Assembly: GCF_030580855.1 (NCBI RefSeq) | Contig: NZ_JAUQOP010000008.1 | Span: forward strand, 79,990 to 143,989 | Length of the DNA stretch: 64,000 bases | Origin: Pseudomonas citrullilanati | GTDB lineage: Bacteria > Pseudomonadota > Gammaproteobacteria > Pseudomonadales > Pseudomonadaceae | Direction of reading: 5' to 3' | Shown: one piece after another, positions 8,408 to 17,300 of the stretch | Position numbering within the stretch: the stretch's first letter is position 1 | How the letters are laid out: the number at the start of each line of letters is the position of its first letter | Program-made: the position numbers and the translations under genes | The notes under the pieces: model-generated | Seen by the model: the letters and a program-made list of their open reading frames with translations, nothing else | Database searches by the model: none | What the model was told of the DNA's origin: nothing

Positions 8408-10018
8408 TCACCATACCGCAATGTGCGAATCCGCCCGTGGCTCGGTCCCGCCACACAGCACGCCACTGACCGGGTCGCGGAGGATGATCTGGCCGCGACC
8501 GTAGTGGGTCAGGTCGCTGCTGACCTGCACCTGGTGCCCGCGCCGGGCCAGGGCGTTGACCAGGTCCGGCGACGCGCCGTGCTCGATGCCGACGTTCATC
8601 CCGCCCAGCCATTGCCAGCGTGGTGCGTCCAGGGCAGCCTGGGGATTCAAGCCGAAATCCACCAAGTTCATGACCATTTGCACGTGCCCCTGGGGCTGCA
8701 TGTAGCCGCCCATCACGCCAAAGGGCCCAAGGGCCTGGCCGTTTTGGGTGAGAAAACCGGGGATGATGGTGTGGAAGGTTTTCTTGCCCGGCGCCAGGCT
8801 GTTGGCGTGGGCCGGATCGAGGCTGAATTCCTGCCCGCGATTCTGCAGGGCGATGCCACTGTCGGGCAGCACCACGCCGGAGCCGAAGCCGTGGTAGTTG
8901 CTCTGGATGAACGAGACCATGTTGCCTTGCGCGTCGGCGGTCGCCAGGTACACCGTGCCGCTGGCGTGGGGGTCGCCAGGCGTGGGGGGCTGGGCCTGCT
9001 CGCCAATCTCCTGGCGGCGCCGGGCGCTGTAGTCGTCGCTGAGCAGGTCGGCCACGGCCACGCGCATGTGCAAGGGGTCGGTGATGTAGTGCAGGCCGTC
9101 GCTGTAGGCCAACTTCATCGCTTCGAGCTGGCGATGCCAGGTCTGCTGGCTGTCACGGTGATCGAAGCGAAAACCTTCGAGCAACTTCAGCGCCATCAAG
9201 GCCACGAGGCCTTGCCCGCTCGGCGGGATCTCCCAGACATCCACGCCCCGATAGTTGACGTGGATCGGCTCGACCCACTGGGCGCGATAATCCTTGAGGT
9301 CGGCGCTGCGCAAATAGCCGCCGCTGGCGCGCGAATGGGCGTCCAGGCGCTCGGCCAGGGCTCCGCGATAGAAGCTTTCGCAGCGGCTGGCGGCAAGTTC
9401 TTCCAGGGTGCGGGCCTGGGCCGGGTTGCAGAACACCTCCCCGGCCCGAGGCGCCCGGCCGTCAATCAGGAAGGTTTCGAACCACGCCTCCAGCACGGAG
9501 TCGCGATGGGGCGTGAACTCGTCCAGGGCCGCTTGCCATTGCCGGGCAACCACCGGCGACAGCGCAAAGCCGTCCCGCGCCAGGCTGATCGCCGGTTGCA
9601 GCAACTCGGCAAAGGGCAACTTGCCGAAGCGCTGCGACAGCTCGGCCCAGGCCGACGGACACCCCGGCACGGTCACCGGCGTCCAGCCATAGAGCGGCAT
9701 CTGCCCATGGCCGGCGGCCTTGACCGCGTCGATATCCAGGGCCGCCGGCGCGTGGCCGTTGCCATTGAGGCCGTGCAGTTGCCCCTTGCACCAGACCAGG
9801 GCGAAGGCGTCGCCGCCAAGGCCGCAGCCGGTGGGCTCGACCACCGTCAGCGCCGCCGCCGTGGCGATGGCCGCATCGATGGCGTTGCCGCCCTTCTGCA
9901 AGATCTCGATACCGGCCTGGGCGGCCAGGGGCTGGGAGGCCGCCACCATGCCGCGACGGGCAAAGACGCTCTGGCGTTGCGAGGGGTAAGGGTATTCATG
10001 AGCCGAAAATTTCAACAT
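8408..10018 (-). CDS. Gamma-glutamyltransferase-family Ntn hydrolase (no signal peptide)
   Basis: 536 aa. The N-terminal large-subunit region has GGNAIDAAIATAAALTVVEP and GCGLGGDAF. The small subunit should start at the catalytic Thr in ASGTVYLATADAQGN, followed by SNYHGFGSG and GVMGGYMQPQGH, all typical of this family. The protein would self-cleave before that Thr. No signal peptide is seen, unlike periplasmic Ggt, so it probably acts in the cytoplasm on gamma-glutamyl or related amides. It is the last gene of an operon with a polar amino-acid ABC transporter (28-nt gap), so it probably processes the imported compound. Confidence 0.88.
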   Translation of the reverse strand: MLKFSAHEYPYPSQRQSVFARRGMVAASQPLAAQAGIEILQKGGNAIDAAIATAAALTVVEPTGCGLGGDAFALVWCKGQLHGLNGNGHAPAALDIDAVKAAGHGQMPLYGWTPVTVPGCPSAWAELSQRFGKLPFAELLQPAISLARDGFALSPVVARQWQAALDEFTPHRDSVLEAWFETFLIDGRAPRAGEVFCNPAQARTLEELAASRCESFYRGALAERLDAHSRASGGYLRSADLKDYRAQWVEPIHVNYRGVDVWEIPPSGQGLVALMALKLLEGFRFDHRDSQQTWHRQLEAMKLAYSDGLHYITDPLHMRVAVADLLSDDYSARRRQEIGEQAQPPTPGDPHASGTVYLATADAQGNMVSFIQSNYHGFGSGVVLPDSGIALQNRGQEFSLDPAHANSLAPGKKTFHTIIPGFLTQNGQALGPFGVMGGYMQPQGHVQMVMNLVDFGLNPQAALDAPRWQWLGGMNVGIEHGASPDLVNALARRGHQVQVSSDLTHYGRGQIILRDPVSGVLCGGTEPRADSHIAVW

Positions 10019-10046
10019 GACAAAATCTCTTCACCAACGAAATGAG

Positions 10047-10826
10047 TCAAAGCACGCGACTGAGAAAAGCCCGGGTACGCGGATGGCTGGGATGGCTGAA
10101 GATCTGCTCGGGCGGTCCCTGCTCGATCAGTTCGCCCTGATCCAGCACCACCACGCGGTCGGCCACTTCGCGGGCAAAGCCCATTTCGTGGGTAACCACC
10201 ACCATGGTCATGCCCTCCTCCGCCAGCTCCTTCATCACCTCCAGGACTTCGCCCACGGTTTCCGGGTCGAGGGCACTGGTGGGCTCATCGAACAGCATCG
10301 CCTGGGGCTTCATCGCCAAGGCCCGGGCGATCGCCACGCGCTGCTGTTGGCCGCCGGAGAGCATCGACGGGTAGTGGTCGGCCTTGTCCGCCAGGCCGAC
10401 CCGTTCCAGCAGGCCGCGGGCCTGCTCCAGGGCCGCGCCGCGTGGCGTGCCGAGCACCTGGATCGGCGCTTCGATGATGTTCTCCAGGGCGGTCATGTGG
10501 GGGAACAGGTTGAAGCGCTGGAACACCATGCCGATGTCCCGGCGCTGGCGGGCGATGTTGCGTTCCGAATCCCGCACCAGGCTGCCATCGGCACGCTCGC
10601 GGTAGCCCATGGCCCGGCCGTTGACGCGGATGCGTCCGGCCTGGATGTCTTCCAGCAGGTTGATGCAACGGATGAAGGTGGTCTTGCCGGAGCCGGACGC
10701 CCCGATCAGCACCACCACCTCGCCACGTCGCACCTGCAGGGAGATGCCCTTGAGAATCTGTAGGTCGCCGAAGGACTTGTGCACGTCCAGCGCCTCGATG
10801 ATCAGTTCTTCGCTCTTGTGCGCCAT
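10047..10826 (-). CDS. Amino-acid ABC transporter ATP-binding protein (GlnQ/HisP-type)
   Basis: 259 aa with Walker [10 protein letters not shown]-loop region [12 protein letters not shown], signature [15 protein letters not shown] and Walker [14 protein letters not shown]. It belongs to the polar amino-acid uptake class. It begins 2 nt after the permease stop and is followed by the gamma-glutamyltransferase. The single permease in the operon suggests a homodimeric membrane pore. Confidence 0.93.
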   Translation of the reverse strand: MAHKSEELIIEALDVHKSFGDLQILKGISLQVRRGEVVVLIGASGSGKTTFIRCINLLEDIQAGRIRVNGRAMGYRERADGSLVRDSERNIARQRRDIGMVFQRFNLFPHMTALENIIEAPIQVLGTPRGAALEQARGLLERVGLADKADHYPSMLSGGQQQRVAIARALAMKPQAMLFDEPTSALDPETVGEVLEVMKELAEEGMTMVVVTHEMGFAREVADRVVVLDQGELIEQGPPEQIFSHPSHPRTRAFLSRVL

Positions 10827-10828
10827 GG

Positions 10829-11605
10829 TTAACGTTCCCTCAGCAATTTCAGGCTGCTGCGCCCGAACATCCGGGTCGCGGCGGGTGGCGGTGACGACGG
10901 TCGGTCGGATTGACCGAAACGGGCCTCCAGCCAGCGCTGGAAGAAGCCCCAGAGGGTCGTCAGCAACAGGAAATAAATCGCCACCACCAGGTACAACTCG
11001 AACACCCGGAACGTCGCGGAAGTCACCATCTGGGTACTGAGCAGCAGCTCTTGCACACCGATCACGCTGACCAGCGTGGTGTTCTTGAGCATCACGTTGA
11101 ACTCGTTGCCCAGCGGCGGAACGATGACCCGGAACGCCTGGGGCAGGATGACCCGGCGCATCAGCTTGGCGAACGTCATGCCCAGTGAACGCCCGGCCTC
11201 ATACTGGCCCTTGTCGACCGCACCGATGCCGGCCCGGATGATCTCGGCCATGTAGGCGCCTTCATTGAGGCCCAGAGCAATGATCGCGGCCTGGATATTG
11301 CCGGGGATCACCAGGCCGAACAGCTCGATGTCTTCGAAACGGAAGACCCCGCCGGCGGCCAGTGCGGTGTAGAGAAAGACGATCTGCACCAGCAATGGCG
11401 TGCCACGCATCAGCCACACGTAGAAGCGCACCGGCATGTGCAGCAACGGGTTCTTCGACAACCGCAGCAGCGCTGCCGCCAACCCGAGCACGCAGCCCAG
11501 CAGCATCGCCAGCACGCTGATCACGCAGGTCAGCCAGAGCCCGGTGAGGTAGACCCCACTGGGCTGCAGCAGATACTGCCAGAACACATCCCAATTGAAA
11601 TTCAT
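10829..11605 (-). CDS. Amino-acid ABC transporter permease
   Basis: 258 aa with about five membrane segments and the EAA loop ([21 protein letters not shown], where the permease meets the ATPase). This is a His/Glu/Gln/Arg/opine-type permease. It starts 12 nt after the binding-protein gene. No second permease gene is present in the operon. Confidence 0.92.
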   Translation of the reverse strand: MNFNWDVFWQYLLQPSGVYLTGLWLTCVISVLAMLLGCVLGLAAALLRLSKNPLLHMPVRFYVWLMRGTPLLVQIVFLYTALAAGGVFRFEDIELFGLVIPGNIQAAIIALGLNEGAYMAEIIRAGIGAVDKGQYEAGRSLGMTFAKLMRRVILPQAFRVIVPPLGNEFNVMLKNTTLVSVIGVQELLLSTQMVTSATFRVFELYLVVAIYFLLLTTLWGFFQRWLEARFGQSDRPSSPPPAATRMFGRSSLKLLRER

Positions 11606-11617
11606 CGACGCCTTCCC

Positions 11618-12424
11618 TCAATCGAGTGTGTCACTGGCGACGTGCCAATGATCGAGCAATTGGCGGTAGCTGCCGTCGCTGCGCATGTCGTTGATCACCT
11701 GCTGCACCGCGGCGCTCAATTGCGGGTCGTCCTTGCGGATGCCGAGGCCGGTGAGGATCCGGCTGAAGGCCGGGACACCCTCCTCGAACAGGTCGGGGGC
11801 CATGGCGGCGTAGTAACCGGCGGTTTCCACGGTGGTGCCGTAGGCATCGACCTGGCTGATGCGCAGCGCCTGGAACGCATCGGTGTCGGTGTTGTAGACC
11901 ACCAGCTTCATCGGCGGCTTGCCGGCCTTGGCGAGCGTCTCGTTCTCGGCGTCGAGCAGGGTCTTGATGGTAGAGCCATTGAGTACCGCGACCTTGCGGG
12001 TGGACAGGTCCGCCAGCGTCTTGATGCCCTTCGGGTTGCCCTTGGGCACCACCACCGCCTGGCTGGAGTACATGTAGTTGACGATGTCGATGACTTCGCG
12101 GCGCTCGGGCTTGTCGAACAGCTGGTCGACGATCATGTCGCATTGCTTGGCCAACAGCGCCGGGAGCAACCCGGAGAACGGAATCACCCGCCATTCCACC
12201 TTCTTGTTCCCCAGGCGCTTGGCGATTTCCAGGCCCAGGTCGACCGTCAGCCCCCTGGGCTTCTGCGCCTCATCGAAGGCCACCAGCGGCGGTGAATCCA
12301 TACCGGAGCAATAGACCAGTTTGTCGACCTGGAGCAAACGCTCCGGCACAACCGGGGCGGCCTGCGCCCACTGAGTACAGAATCCCAAGGATATTGCGGC
12401 GATCAACAGGCGAGGCTTATGCAT
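11618..12424 (-). CDS. Periplasmic amino-acid ABC transporter substrate-binding protein
   Basis: 268 aa with a signal peptide (MHKPRLLIAAISLGFCTQWAQA-A). It is a type-3 extracellular solute-binding protein: LVYCSGMDSPPLVAFDEAQ and GLTVDLGLEIAKRLG are typical, and YGTTVETAGYYAAM lies in the second lobe. The ligand is unknown; the downstream gamma-glutamyltransferase suggests a gamma-glutamyl or amide compound (inference). It begins 74 nt downstream of a GntR gene on the same strand. Confidence 0.9.
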   Translation of the reverse strand: MHKPRLLIAAISLGFCTQWAQAAPVVPERLLQVDKLVYCSGMDSPPLVAFDEAQKPRGLTVDLGLEIAKRLGNKKVEWRVIPFSGLLPALLAKQCDMIVDQLFDKPERREVIDIVNYMYSSQAVVVPKGNPKGIKTLADLSTRKVAVLNGSTIKTLLDAENETLAKAGKPPMKLVVYNTDTDAFQALRISQVDAYGTTVETAGYYAAMAPDLFEEGVPAFSRILTGLGIRKDDPQLSAAVQQVINDMRSDGSYRQLLDHWHVASDTLD

Positions 12425-12498
12425 GACCAGACACTCCAGTTCGGTGGGTAACGGGCAGTACTCAGCGTCAAAACACGGCAGGCTCGGGCCTGCTCTGG

Positions 12499-13167
12499 TT
12501 ATTTTTTCGATTGCAGGAAACGGATCAGTTCAGGAACTGTGCCTTCGATGTGCGCACGCACGACCGCCTCGGCCTTTTCTGCATCGCCGGCGCGGATCGC
12601 CTCCAGGATCACCGCGTGTTCCTGGCGCGCGCTCAAGGGCTTGTCGACATGCTGCAGCCACAGGCGCATGGGCGCCTCCACCAGCGCGTAGAGGGCACTG
12701 ATCTGCTTCAGCAATCGAGGGCGACCGCTGAGGCTGCACAGGTATTCATGGAACGCGCGATGCCGGCTGACCCACTCGGCGCTTTCGTCGCGGTAGTCAT
12801 CCATTTCATCCAGCAGGCGCTCCAGGGCCGCCAGTTGCCGGGGCCCAATGCGCCCGACCGCGACACGCATCGCCAGGCCTTCGAGGGCGCTGCGCATTTC
12901 GAAGACTTCCTGCAGTTCGTCGATGTCCAGGCCACTGACGACCGCCCCGCGATTGGGCCGCAGCGTCACCAGGCCCTGGGCATCGAGGCGGCGAAACGCC
13001 TCGCGCACCGGCATCCGGCTCATGCCGATCTCGCTGGCGATGTCCTCGGCGATCAACCGGTCACCCTTGCGAAAGCGCCCGCCGCAAATGGCTTCCAACA
13101 GGAAGTTGTACGCCTCTTCCTCGGCGGTCATCGGTGGACGCTCGGCGAACGTCGGAGCGAATTGCAT
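12499..13167 (-). CDS. GntR-family (FCD domain) transcriptional regulator
   Basis: 222 aa from MQFAPTFAERPPMTAEEEAY, chosen for the GAGGG ribosome-binding site 7 nt upstream; an ATG 45 nt earlier is possible. The winged helix contains IASEIGMSRMPVREAFRRL. The C-terminal FCD ligand domain carries FEMRSALEGLAMRVA and later His residues expected to bind a metal and a small acid. It is the first gene ahead of the ABC/gamma-glutamyltransferase genes and probably represses them. Confidence 0.88.
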   Translation of the reverse strand: MQFAPTFAERPPMTAEEEAYNFLLEAICGGRFRKGDRLIAEDIASEIGMSRMPVREAFRRLDAQGLVTLRPNRGAVVSGLDIDELQEVFEMRSALEGLAMRVAVGRIGPRQLAALERLLDEMDDYRDESAEWVSRHRAFHEYLCSLSGRPRLLKQISALYALVEAPMRLWLQHVDKPLSARQEHAVILEAIRAGDAEKAEAVVRAHIEGTVPELIRFLQSKK

Positions 13168-13190
13168 GGCGGCACCCTCTGTATTTTTGT

Positions 13191-13208
13191 ATCCAATTAT
13201 CCATGGAT
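13191..13208. promoter_or_regulatory. Candidate GntR operator
   Basis: ATCCAATTATCCATGGAT, with 5-bp inverted arms and an inner perfect ATCCATGGAT palindrome, next to TTGTATCC. It lies 24-41 nt upstream of the chosen GntR start, a usual place for autoregulation. The link is positional only. Confidence 0.4.
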
Positions 13209-13415
13209 TCAAAAAAGCAGAATGCGTGCCAATCTACCCACCCCTCTAGGTAAATGACTGATTTGCTTGAAAAGCTCATCGCTGGCAGGGAACAGAGGAC
13301 GGATTCTATTTGGCCGCGAGGTGCTACCGAATGGCTCAGGCCTGCCTCTTGAGTGTGCAGCACGGTAGCCAAGTAACACCGTGCCAACGCCGAGAACATT
13401 GCGACATCCGGATAA

Positions 13416-13429
13416 TTAGCTATAGCTAA
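13416..13429. promoter_or_regulatory. Perfect palindrome upstream of the antiporter/decarboxylase operon
   Basis: TTAGCTATAGCTAA is a perfect 14-bp palindrome ending 31 nt before the antiporter ATG. It may be an operator or overlap the -10 element (TATAGC). The rest of the 293-nt gap back to the GntR gene shows only the candidate GntR operator. Confidence 0.45.
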
Positions 13430-13460
13430 ACCTTTACTCCGGGATCGAGTGAGGCATGGA

Positions 13461-14870
13461 ATGTCAGTCGCTAAGAAAATGACGGTGGCGCAGTTGACCC
13501 TATTGACCGCCGTCAACATGCTGGGCTCGGGCATTGTGCTGTTACCGACCAAACTGGCCGAAGTGGGCGCCATTTCCATCCTGTCATGGCTCGTCACCGC
13601 CACCGGTTCCCTGGCGCTGGCCTACGCGTTCGCCCGCTGTGGGATGCTCAGTCGCAAGACAGGCGGCATGGGGGGCTATGCCGAATACACCTTCGGCAAG
13701 GCCGGCAACTACATCACCAACTACACCTACGGCCTGTCGCTGTTGATTGCCAACGTGGCGATCAGCATCACCGCCGTCGGCTACATCCAGGAGCTGTTCC
13801 AGCTCAAGCTCGACTCATTGCAAGTGGGGCTGGCGACCATTGCGCTGCTGTGGATCACCACCTTCGCCAACTTCGGCGGTGCGCGGATCACCGGGCGGAT
13901 CGGCGCCGTCACCGTGTGGGGGGTGATCGCGCCGGTGGTGCTGGTCTCGACCATCGGTTGGTTCTGGTTCGACAGCAGTGTCTACGCCGCCGGTTGGAAC
14001 CCCCACGACAAGAGCTGGTACGAAGCGGCCGGCGCGTCGGTGGCGATCACCTTGTGGGCGTTCCTCGGGCTGGAGTCGGCCTGCGCCAACACCGATGCGG
14101 TGGAAAACCCCGAAAGGAACGTGCCGATCGCCGTGCTGGGCGGGACCCTGGGGGCGGCCGTGCTCTATATCGTGTCCACCAACGTGATCGCGGGCATCGT
14201 CGACAACGCCGAACTGGCGGCGTCCACGGCGCCATTTGGGTTGGCGTTCGCCAAGATGTTCAACCCAATGGTGGGCAACGTCGTGATGGGGCTGATGGTG
14301 CTGGCGTGCGTCGGCTCGCTGCTTGGTTGGCAGTTCACCATTGCCCAGGTCTACAAGAGCTCGGCGGACACCGGGTATTTCCTGGCGATCTTCGCCAAGG
14401 CCAACAAGGCCGGTACGCCGATCGTCGGCATGCTGGTGTTGCTCGCCGCGCAGACGGCCCTGGGGCTGCTGACCATCAGCCCGGACCTGAGCAAGCAGTT
14501 CGACACCCTCGTCAACCTCGCGGTGGTCACCAACCTGGTGCCCTACATCCTGTCCATGGCGGCCCTGATGACCTTGCAGAAGGTTTCCAACGTGCCGCCT
14601 GGCAAGGCCCTGGTCACCAACATCATTGCCTGGGTCGCGGCCGCCTACAGCTACCTCGCGCTGTACAGCTCAGGCGAGCAGGCGCTGATGCTCGGCGGCG
14701 TGGCGACCATCTTCGGCTACACCCTGTTCGGCTTCGTCAACAACCGGCTCATTCGCCTTGAAGCCCTCAACAACAGCGTTCCGACGCAAACCGTCAGCGC
14801 GCAGCACCTGGTGGGTGACCCCGTACCGGTGAACCATCTGAACAAAGGCATCCTGGAGGCTCAATCATGA
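13461..14870 (+). CDS. Amino-acid/polyamine antiporter (PotE/CadB-like, APC family)
   Basis: 469 aa from MSVAKKMTVAQLTLLTAVNM with GAGG 6 nt upstream; a GTG 12 nt earlier is the alternative. About 12 membrane segments are seen, with the APC substrate motif NMLGSGIVLLPTKLAEVGA at the N terminus. Its stop overlaps the decarboxylase start (ATGA). By analogy with CadB/CadA and the P. aeruginosa permease beside LdcA, it probably exchanges lysine or ornithine for the diamine product. Confidence 0.9.
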   Translation: MSVAKKMTVAQLTLLTAVNMLGSGIVLLPTKLAEVGAISILSWLVTATGSLALAYAFARCGMLSRKTGGMGGYAEYTFGKAGNYITNYTYGLSLLIANVAISITAVGYIQELFQLKLDSLQVGLATIALLWITTFANFGGARITGRIGAVTVWGVIAPVVLVSTIGWFWFDSSVYAAGWNPHDKSWYEAAGASVAITLWAFLGLESACANTDAVENPERNVPIAVLGGTLGAAVLYIVSTNVIAGIVDNAELAASTAPFGLAFAKMFNPMVGNVVMGLMVLACVGSLLGWQFTIAQVYKSSADTGYFLAIFAKANKAGTPIVGMLVLLAAQTALGLLTISPDLSKQFDTLVNLAVVTNLVPYILSMAALMTLQKVSNVPPGKALVTNIIAWVAAAYSYLALYSSGEQALMLGGVATIFGYTLFGFVNNRLIRLEALNNSVPTQTVSAQHLVGDPVPVNHLNKGILEAQS

Positions 14871-17173
14871 CGGAAAGTACCCACACCCTCGGGATGCTCA
14901 CCCTGCTGGTCAGCAGCCCGCCGGACAAGCGCACGGTGTTCGGCCGTGCCCTGAACCAGTTGATCAGCGACGTCGAGCAGCGCGCCATCAGCGTGCTGGT
15001 GTCGGAGTCCCTGGCCGATGCGACATCGATCCTCAATTCCGACCCGGCCATCCAATGCGTCCTGCTCAGTTGGGAAATGGACACCAGCGAAAGCCACGAG
15101 GAGTGCATCAAGCTGCTGACCAACCTGCGCGAACGCAATACCCGGGTACCGGTGTTCCTGATCAGCGATCGCAGCACCGCGTCCAGCATCCCGCTGGTGG
15201 TGATGCAGCACGCCGACGACTTCATCTGGCTGCCGGAGGACACCAGCCGGTTCCTCAGCGGGCGGATCCTGGCGGCCATCGAACGCTACCGCAAGGCGGC
15301 CCTGCCACCGATGTTCGGTGCCCTGGTCAAGTTCGCCCGGTCCTACGAGTATTCCTGGCACACGCCCGGGCATGCCGGCGGCACGGCGTTCCTGAAAAGT
15401 ACCGCCGGGCGAGCGTTCTACGAGTTCTTCGGGGAAAACCTGCTGCGTTCGGACCTGTCCATCTCGGTCGGCGAGCTGGGGTCGCTGCTGGACCACAGCG
15501 GCCCCATCGGCCAGGGCGAGCGCTACGCCGCCAAGGTGTTCGGTGCCCACCGCACCTACTACGTCACCAACGGTTCGTCGATGTCCAACCGGGTGATCCT
15601 GATGGCCAGCGTCACACGCAACCAGATCGCCCTTTGCGACCGCAACTGCCACAAGTCCGCCGAGCATGCGATGACCCTGTCCGGCGCCCTGCCCACCTAC
15701 CTGGTGCCGACCCGCAACCGCTACGGCATCATCGGCCCGATCCTGCCGCAGACGCTGAGTGCCGAAGGGGTCAAGGCGGCCATCGCGAACAACCCGATGG
15801 TCAAGGCCGGCATCGACCCGACGCCGGTGCACGCGATCATCACCAACTCCACCTACGACGGCCTGACCTACAACGTCACCCGCGTCGAAGAACTGCTCGG
15901 GCAGAGCGTCGACCGCCTGCATTTCGATGAAGCCTGGTACGGCTATGCGCGTTTCAACCCGCTGTATCGCGAGCGCTTCGCCATGCACGGCAGCCCCGAC
16001 GACCACGATGATTCCAAGCCGACCGTGTTCGCCACCCAGTCGACGCACAAGCTGCTGGCCGCCCTGTCCCAGGCCTCGATGATCCACGTGCGCAATGGTC
16101 GCAACCCGATCGAGCACGGACGTTTCAACGAGTCGTTCATGATGCACGCCTCGACCTCGCCCAACTACGCGATCATGGCGTCCTGCGACGTCAGTTCGGC
16201 CATGATGGAAGCGCCGAACGGGCGGATCCTCACCAGCGAATCCATCGAGGAAGCCGTCGCGTTCCGCCAGGTCCTGTCGCGCATGCACAATGAGATGCAG
16301 GGCAAGGACGAGTGGTTCTTCACCTGCTGGCAGCCGCCATCGGTGCGGGTGGACGGCGCCCAAGTGCCGTTCCATGCCGCCGACCCGGCGATGCTGCGGA
16401 CCGACCCGGACTGTTGGGTGCTGCACCCGAACGAAGTCTGGCACGGCTTCGGCGACATCGAGGACGGCTACTGCATGCTCGACCCGATCAAGGTGTCGGT
16501 GCTGAGCCCGGGCATGGGTGATGACGGCCAGCTGCAGGATTTCGGCATACCGGCCTGCGTCGTCACCGCCTACCTCGGGACCCAGGGCATCGTGGTGGAG
16601 AAAACCACCGATTTCACCATCCTGTTCCTGTTCTCCATCGGCATCACCAAAGGCAAATGGGGCACCCTGGTCAACGCCCTGCTCGACTTCAAGCGCGACT
16701 ATGACGAAAACCTCGAACTGGAGCTGTGCCTGCCGGACCTGCTGGCCGCCAACCAGCAGCGCTACGCCGGCATGGGCCTCAAGGACCTGGCCGATGAGAT
16801 CTTCGCCGCCATGAAGAAACACAAGACCACCGCCTCCATGGCCCAGGCGTTCGGCATGCTGCCCCAAGCCCAGTACAGCCCGGTCGAGGCCTACGAGAAA
16901 CTGGTGCGCAACGACATCGAGAAGGTCACCCTGGAGCACGCCGCCGGACGCATCGCCGCCACCGGGATCGTGCCGTACCCACCAGGGATTCCCCTACTGA
17001 TGCCGGGCGAAAATGCCGGCCCGGCGGACGGACCGCTGCTGGCCTACCTGAAAGCGCTGGAAGCCTTCGACCGGTCCTTTCCCGGCTTCACCCATGACAC
17101 CCACGGGATCGAGGCAGAGGACGGCGTCTATCACCTGTTGGTGCTCAAAGGCGATGGCGGGGTTATCGATTGA
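14867..17173 (+). CDS. ldcA: Orn/Lys/Arg decarboxylase, probably lysine decarboxylase LdcA
   Basis: 768 aa. The N-terminal wing domain (about 1-140) is receiver-like, as in the inducible amino-acid decarboxylases. It is followed by the fold-type I PLP core with HTPGHAGG, the PLP-contact region YYVTNGSSMSNR and the Schiff-base Lys395 in ATQSTHKLLAALSQ. The C-terminal domain is of usual size. The reaction is amino acid to diamine plus CO2 in the cytoplasm. The pairing with an APC antiporter matches LdcA (PA1818-type), so lysine to cadaverine is the best guess; ornithine or arginine cannot be excluded. Confidence 0.85.
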   Translation: MTESTHTLGMLTLLVSSPPDKRTVFGRALNQLISDVEQRAISVLVSESLADATSILNSDPAIQCVLLSWEMDTSESHEECIKLLTNLRERNTRVPVFLISDRSTASSIPLVVMQHADDFIWLPEDTSRFLSGRILAAIERYRKAALPPMFGALVKFARSYEYSWHTPGHAGGTAFLKSTAGRAFYEFFGENLLRSDLSISVGELGSLLDHSGPIGQGERYAAKVFGAHRTYYVTNGSSMSNRVILMASVTRNQIALCDRNCHKSAEHAMTLSGALPTYLVPTRNRYGIIGPILPQTLSAEGVKAAIANNPMVKAGIDPTPVHAIITNSTYDGLTYNVTRVEELLGQSVDRLHFDEAWYGYARFNPLYRERFAMHGSPDDHDDSKPTVFATQSTHKLLAALSQASMIHVRNGRNPIEHGRFNESFMMHASTSPNYAIMASCDVSSAMMEAPNGRILTSESIEEAVAFRQVLSRMHNEMQGKDEWFFTCWQPPSVRVDGAQVPFHAADPAMLRTDPDCWVLHPNEVWHGFGDIEDGYCMLDPIKVSVLSPGMGDDGQLQDFGIPACVVTAYLGTQGIVVEKTTDFTILFLFSIGITKGKWGTLVNALLDFKRDYDENLELELCLPDLLAANQQRYAGMGLKDLADEIFAAMKKHKTTASMAQAFGMLPQAQYSPVEAYEKLVRNDIEKVTLEHAAGRIAATGIVPYPPGIPLLMPGENAGPADGPLLAYLKALEAFDRSFPGFTHDTHGIEAEDGVYHLLVLKGDGGVID

Positions 17174-17300
17174 TCGGCCCCCACCCCCTGACGGCAGGCC
17201 TGGCCCGTCCCAGGCAAGGATGCAACTTTGCTGAATTCGTGAACGCGAGCGCGGTCGGAACAGTTAAGCCTGTGGCATGATGCCCATAGGATTTTCCCTG

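Noticed and set aside
14861..16939. Open frame of 692 codons on the minus strand opposite the decarboxylase
   Set aside because: It is the antisense shadow of a highly GC-rich gene: composition dominated by His, Gly, Asp and Val, no ribosome-binding site, no family motif, and fully covered by the decarboxylase gene.
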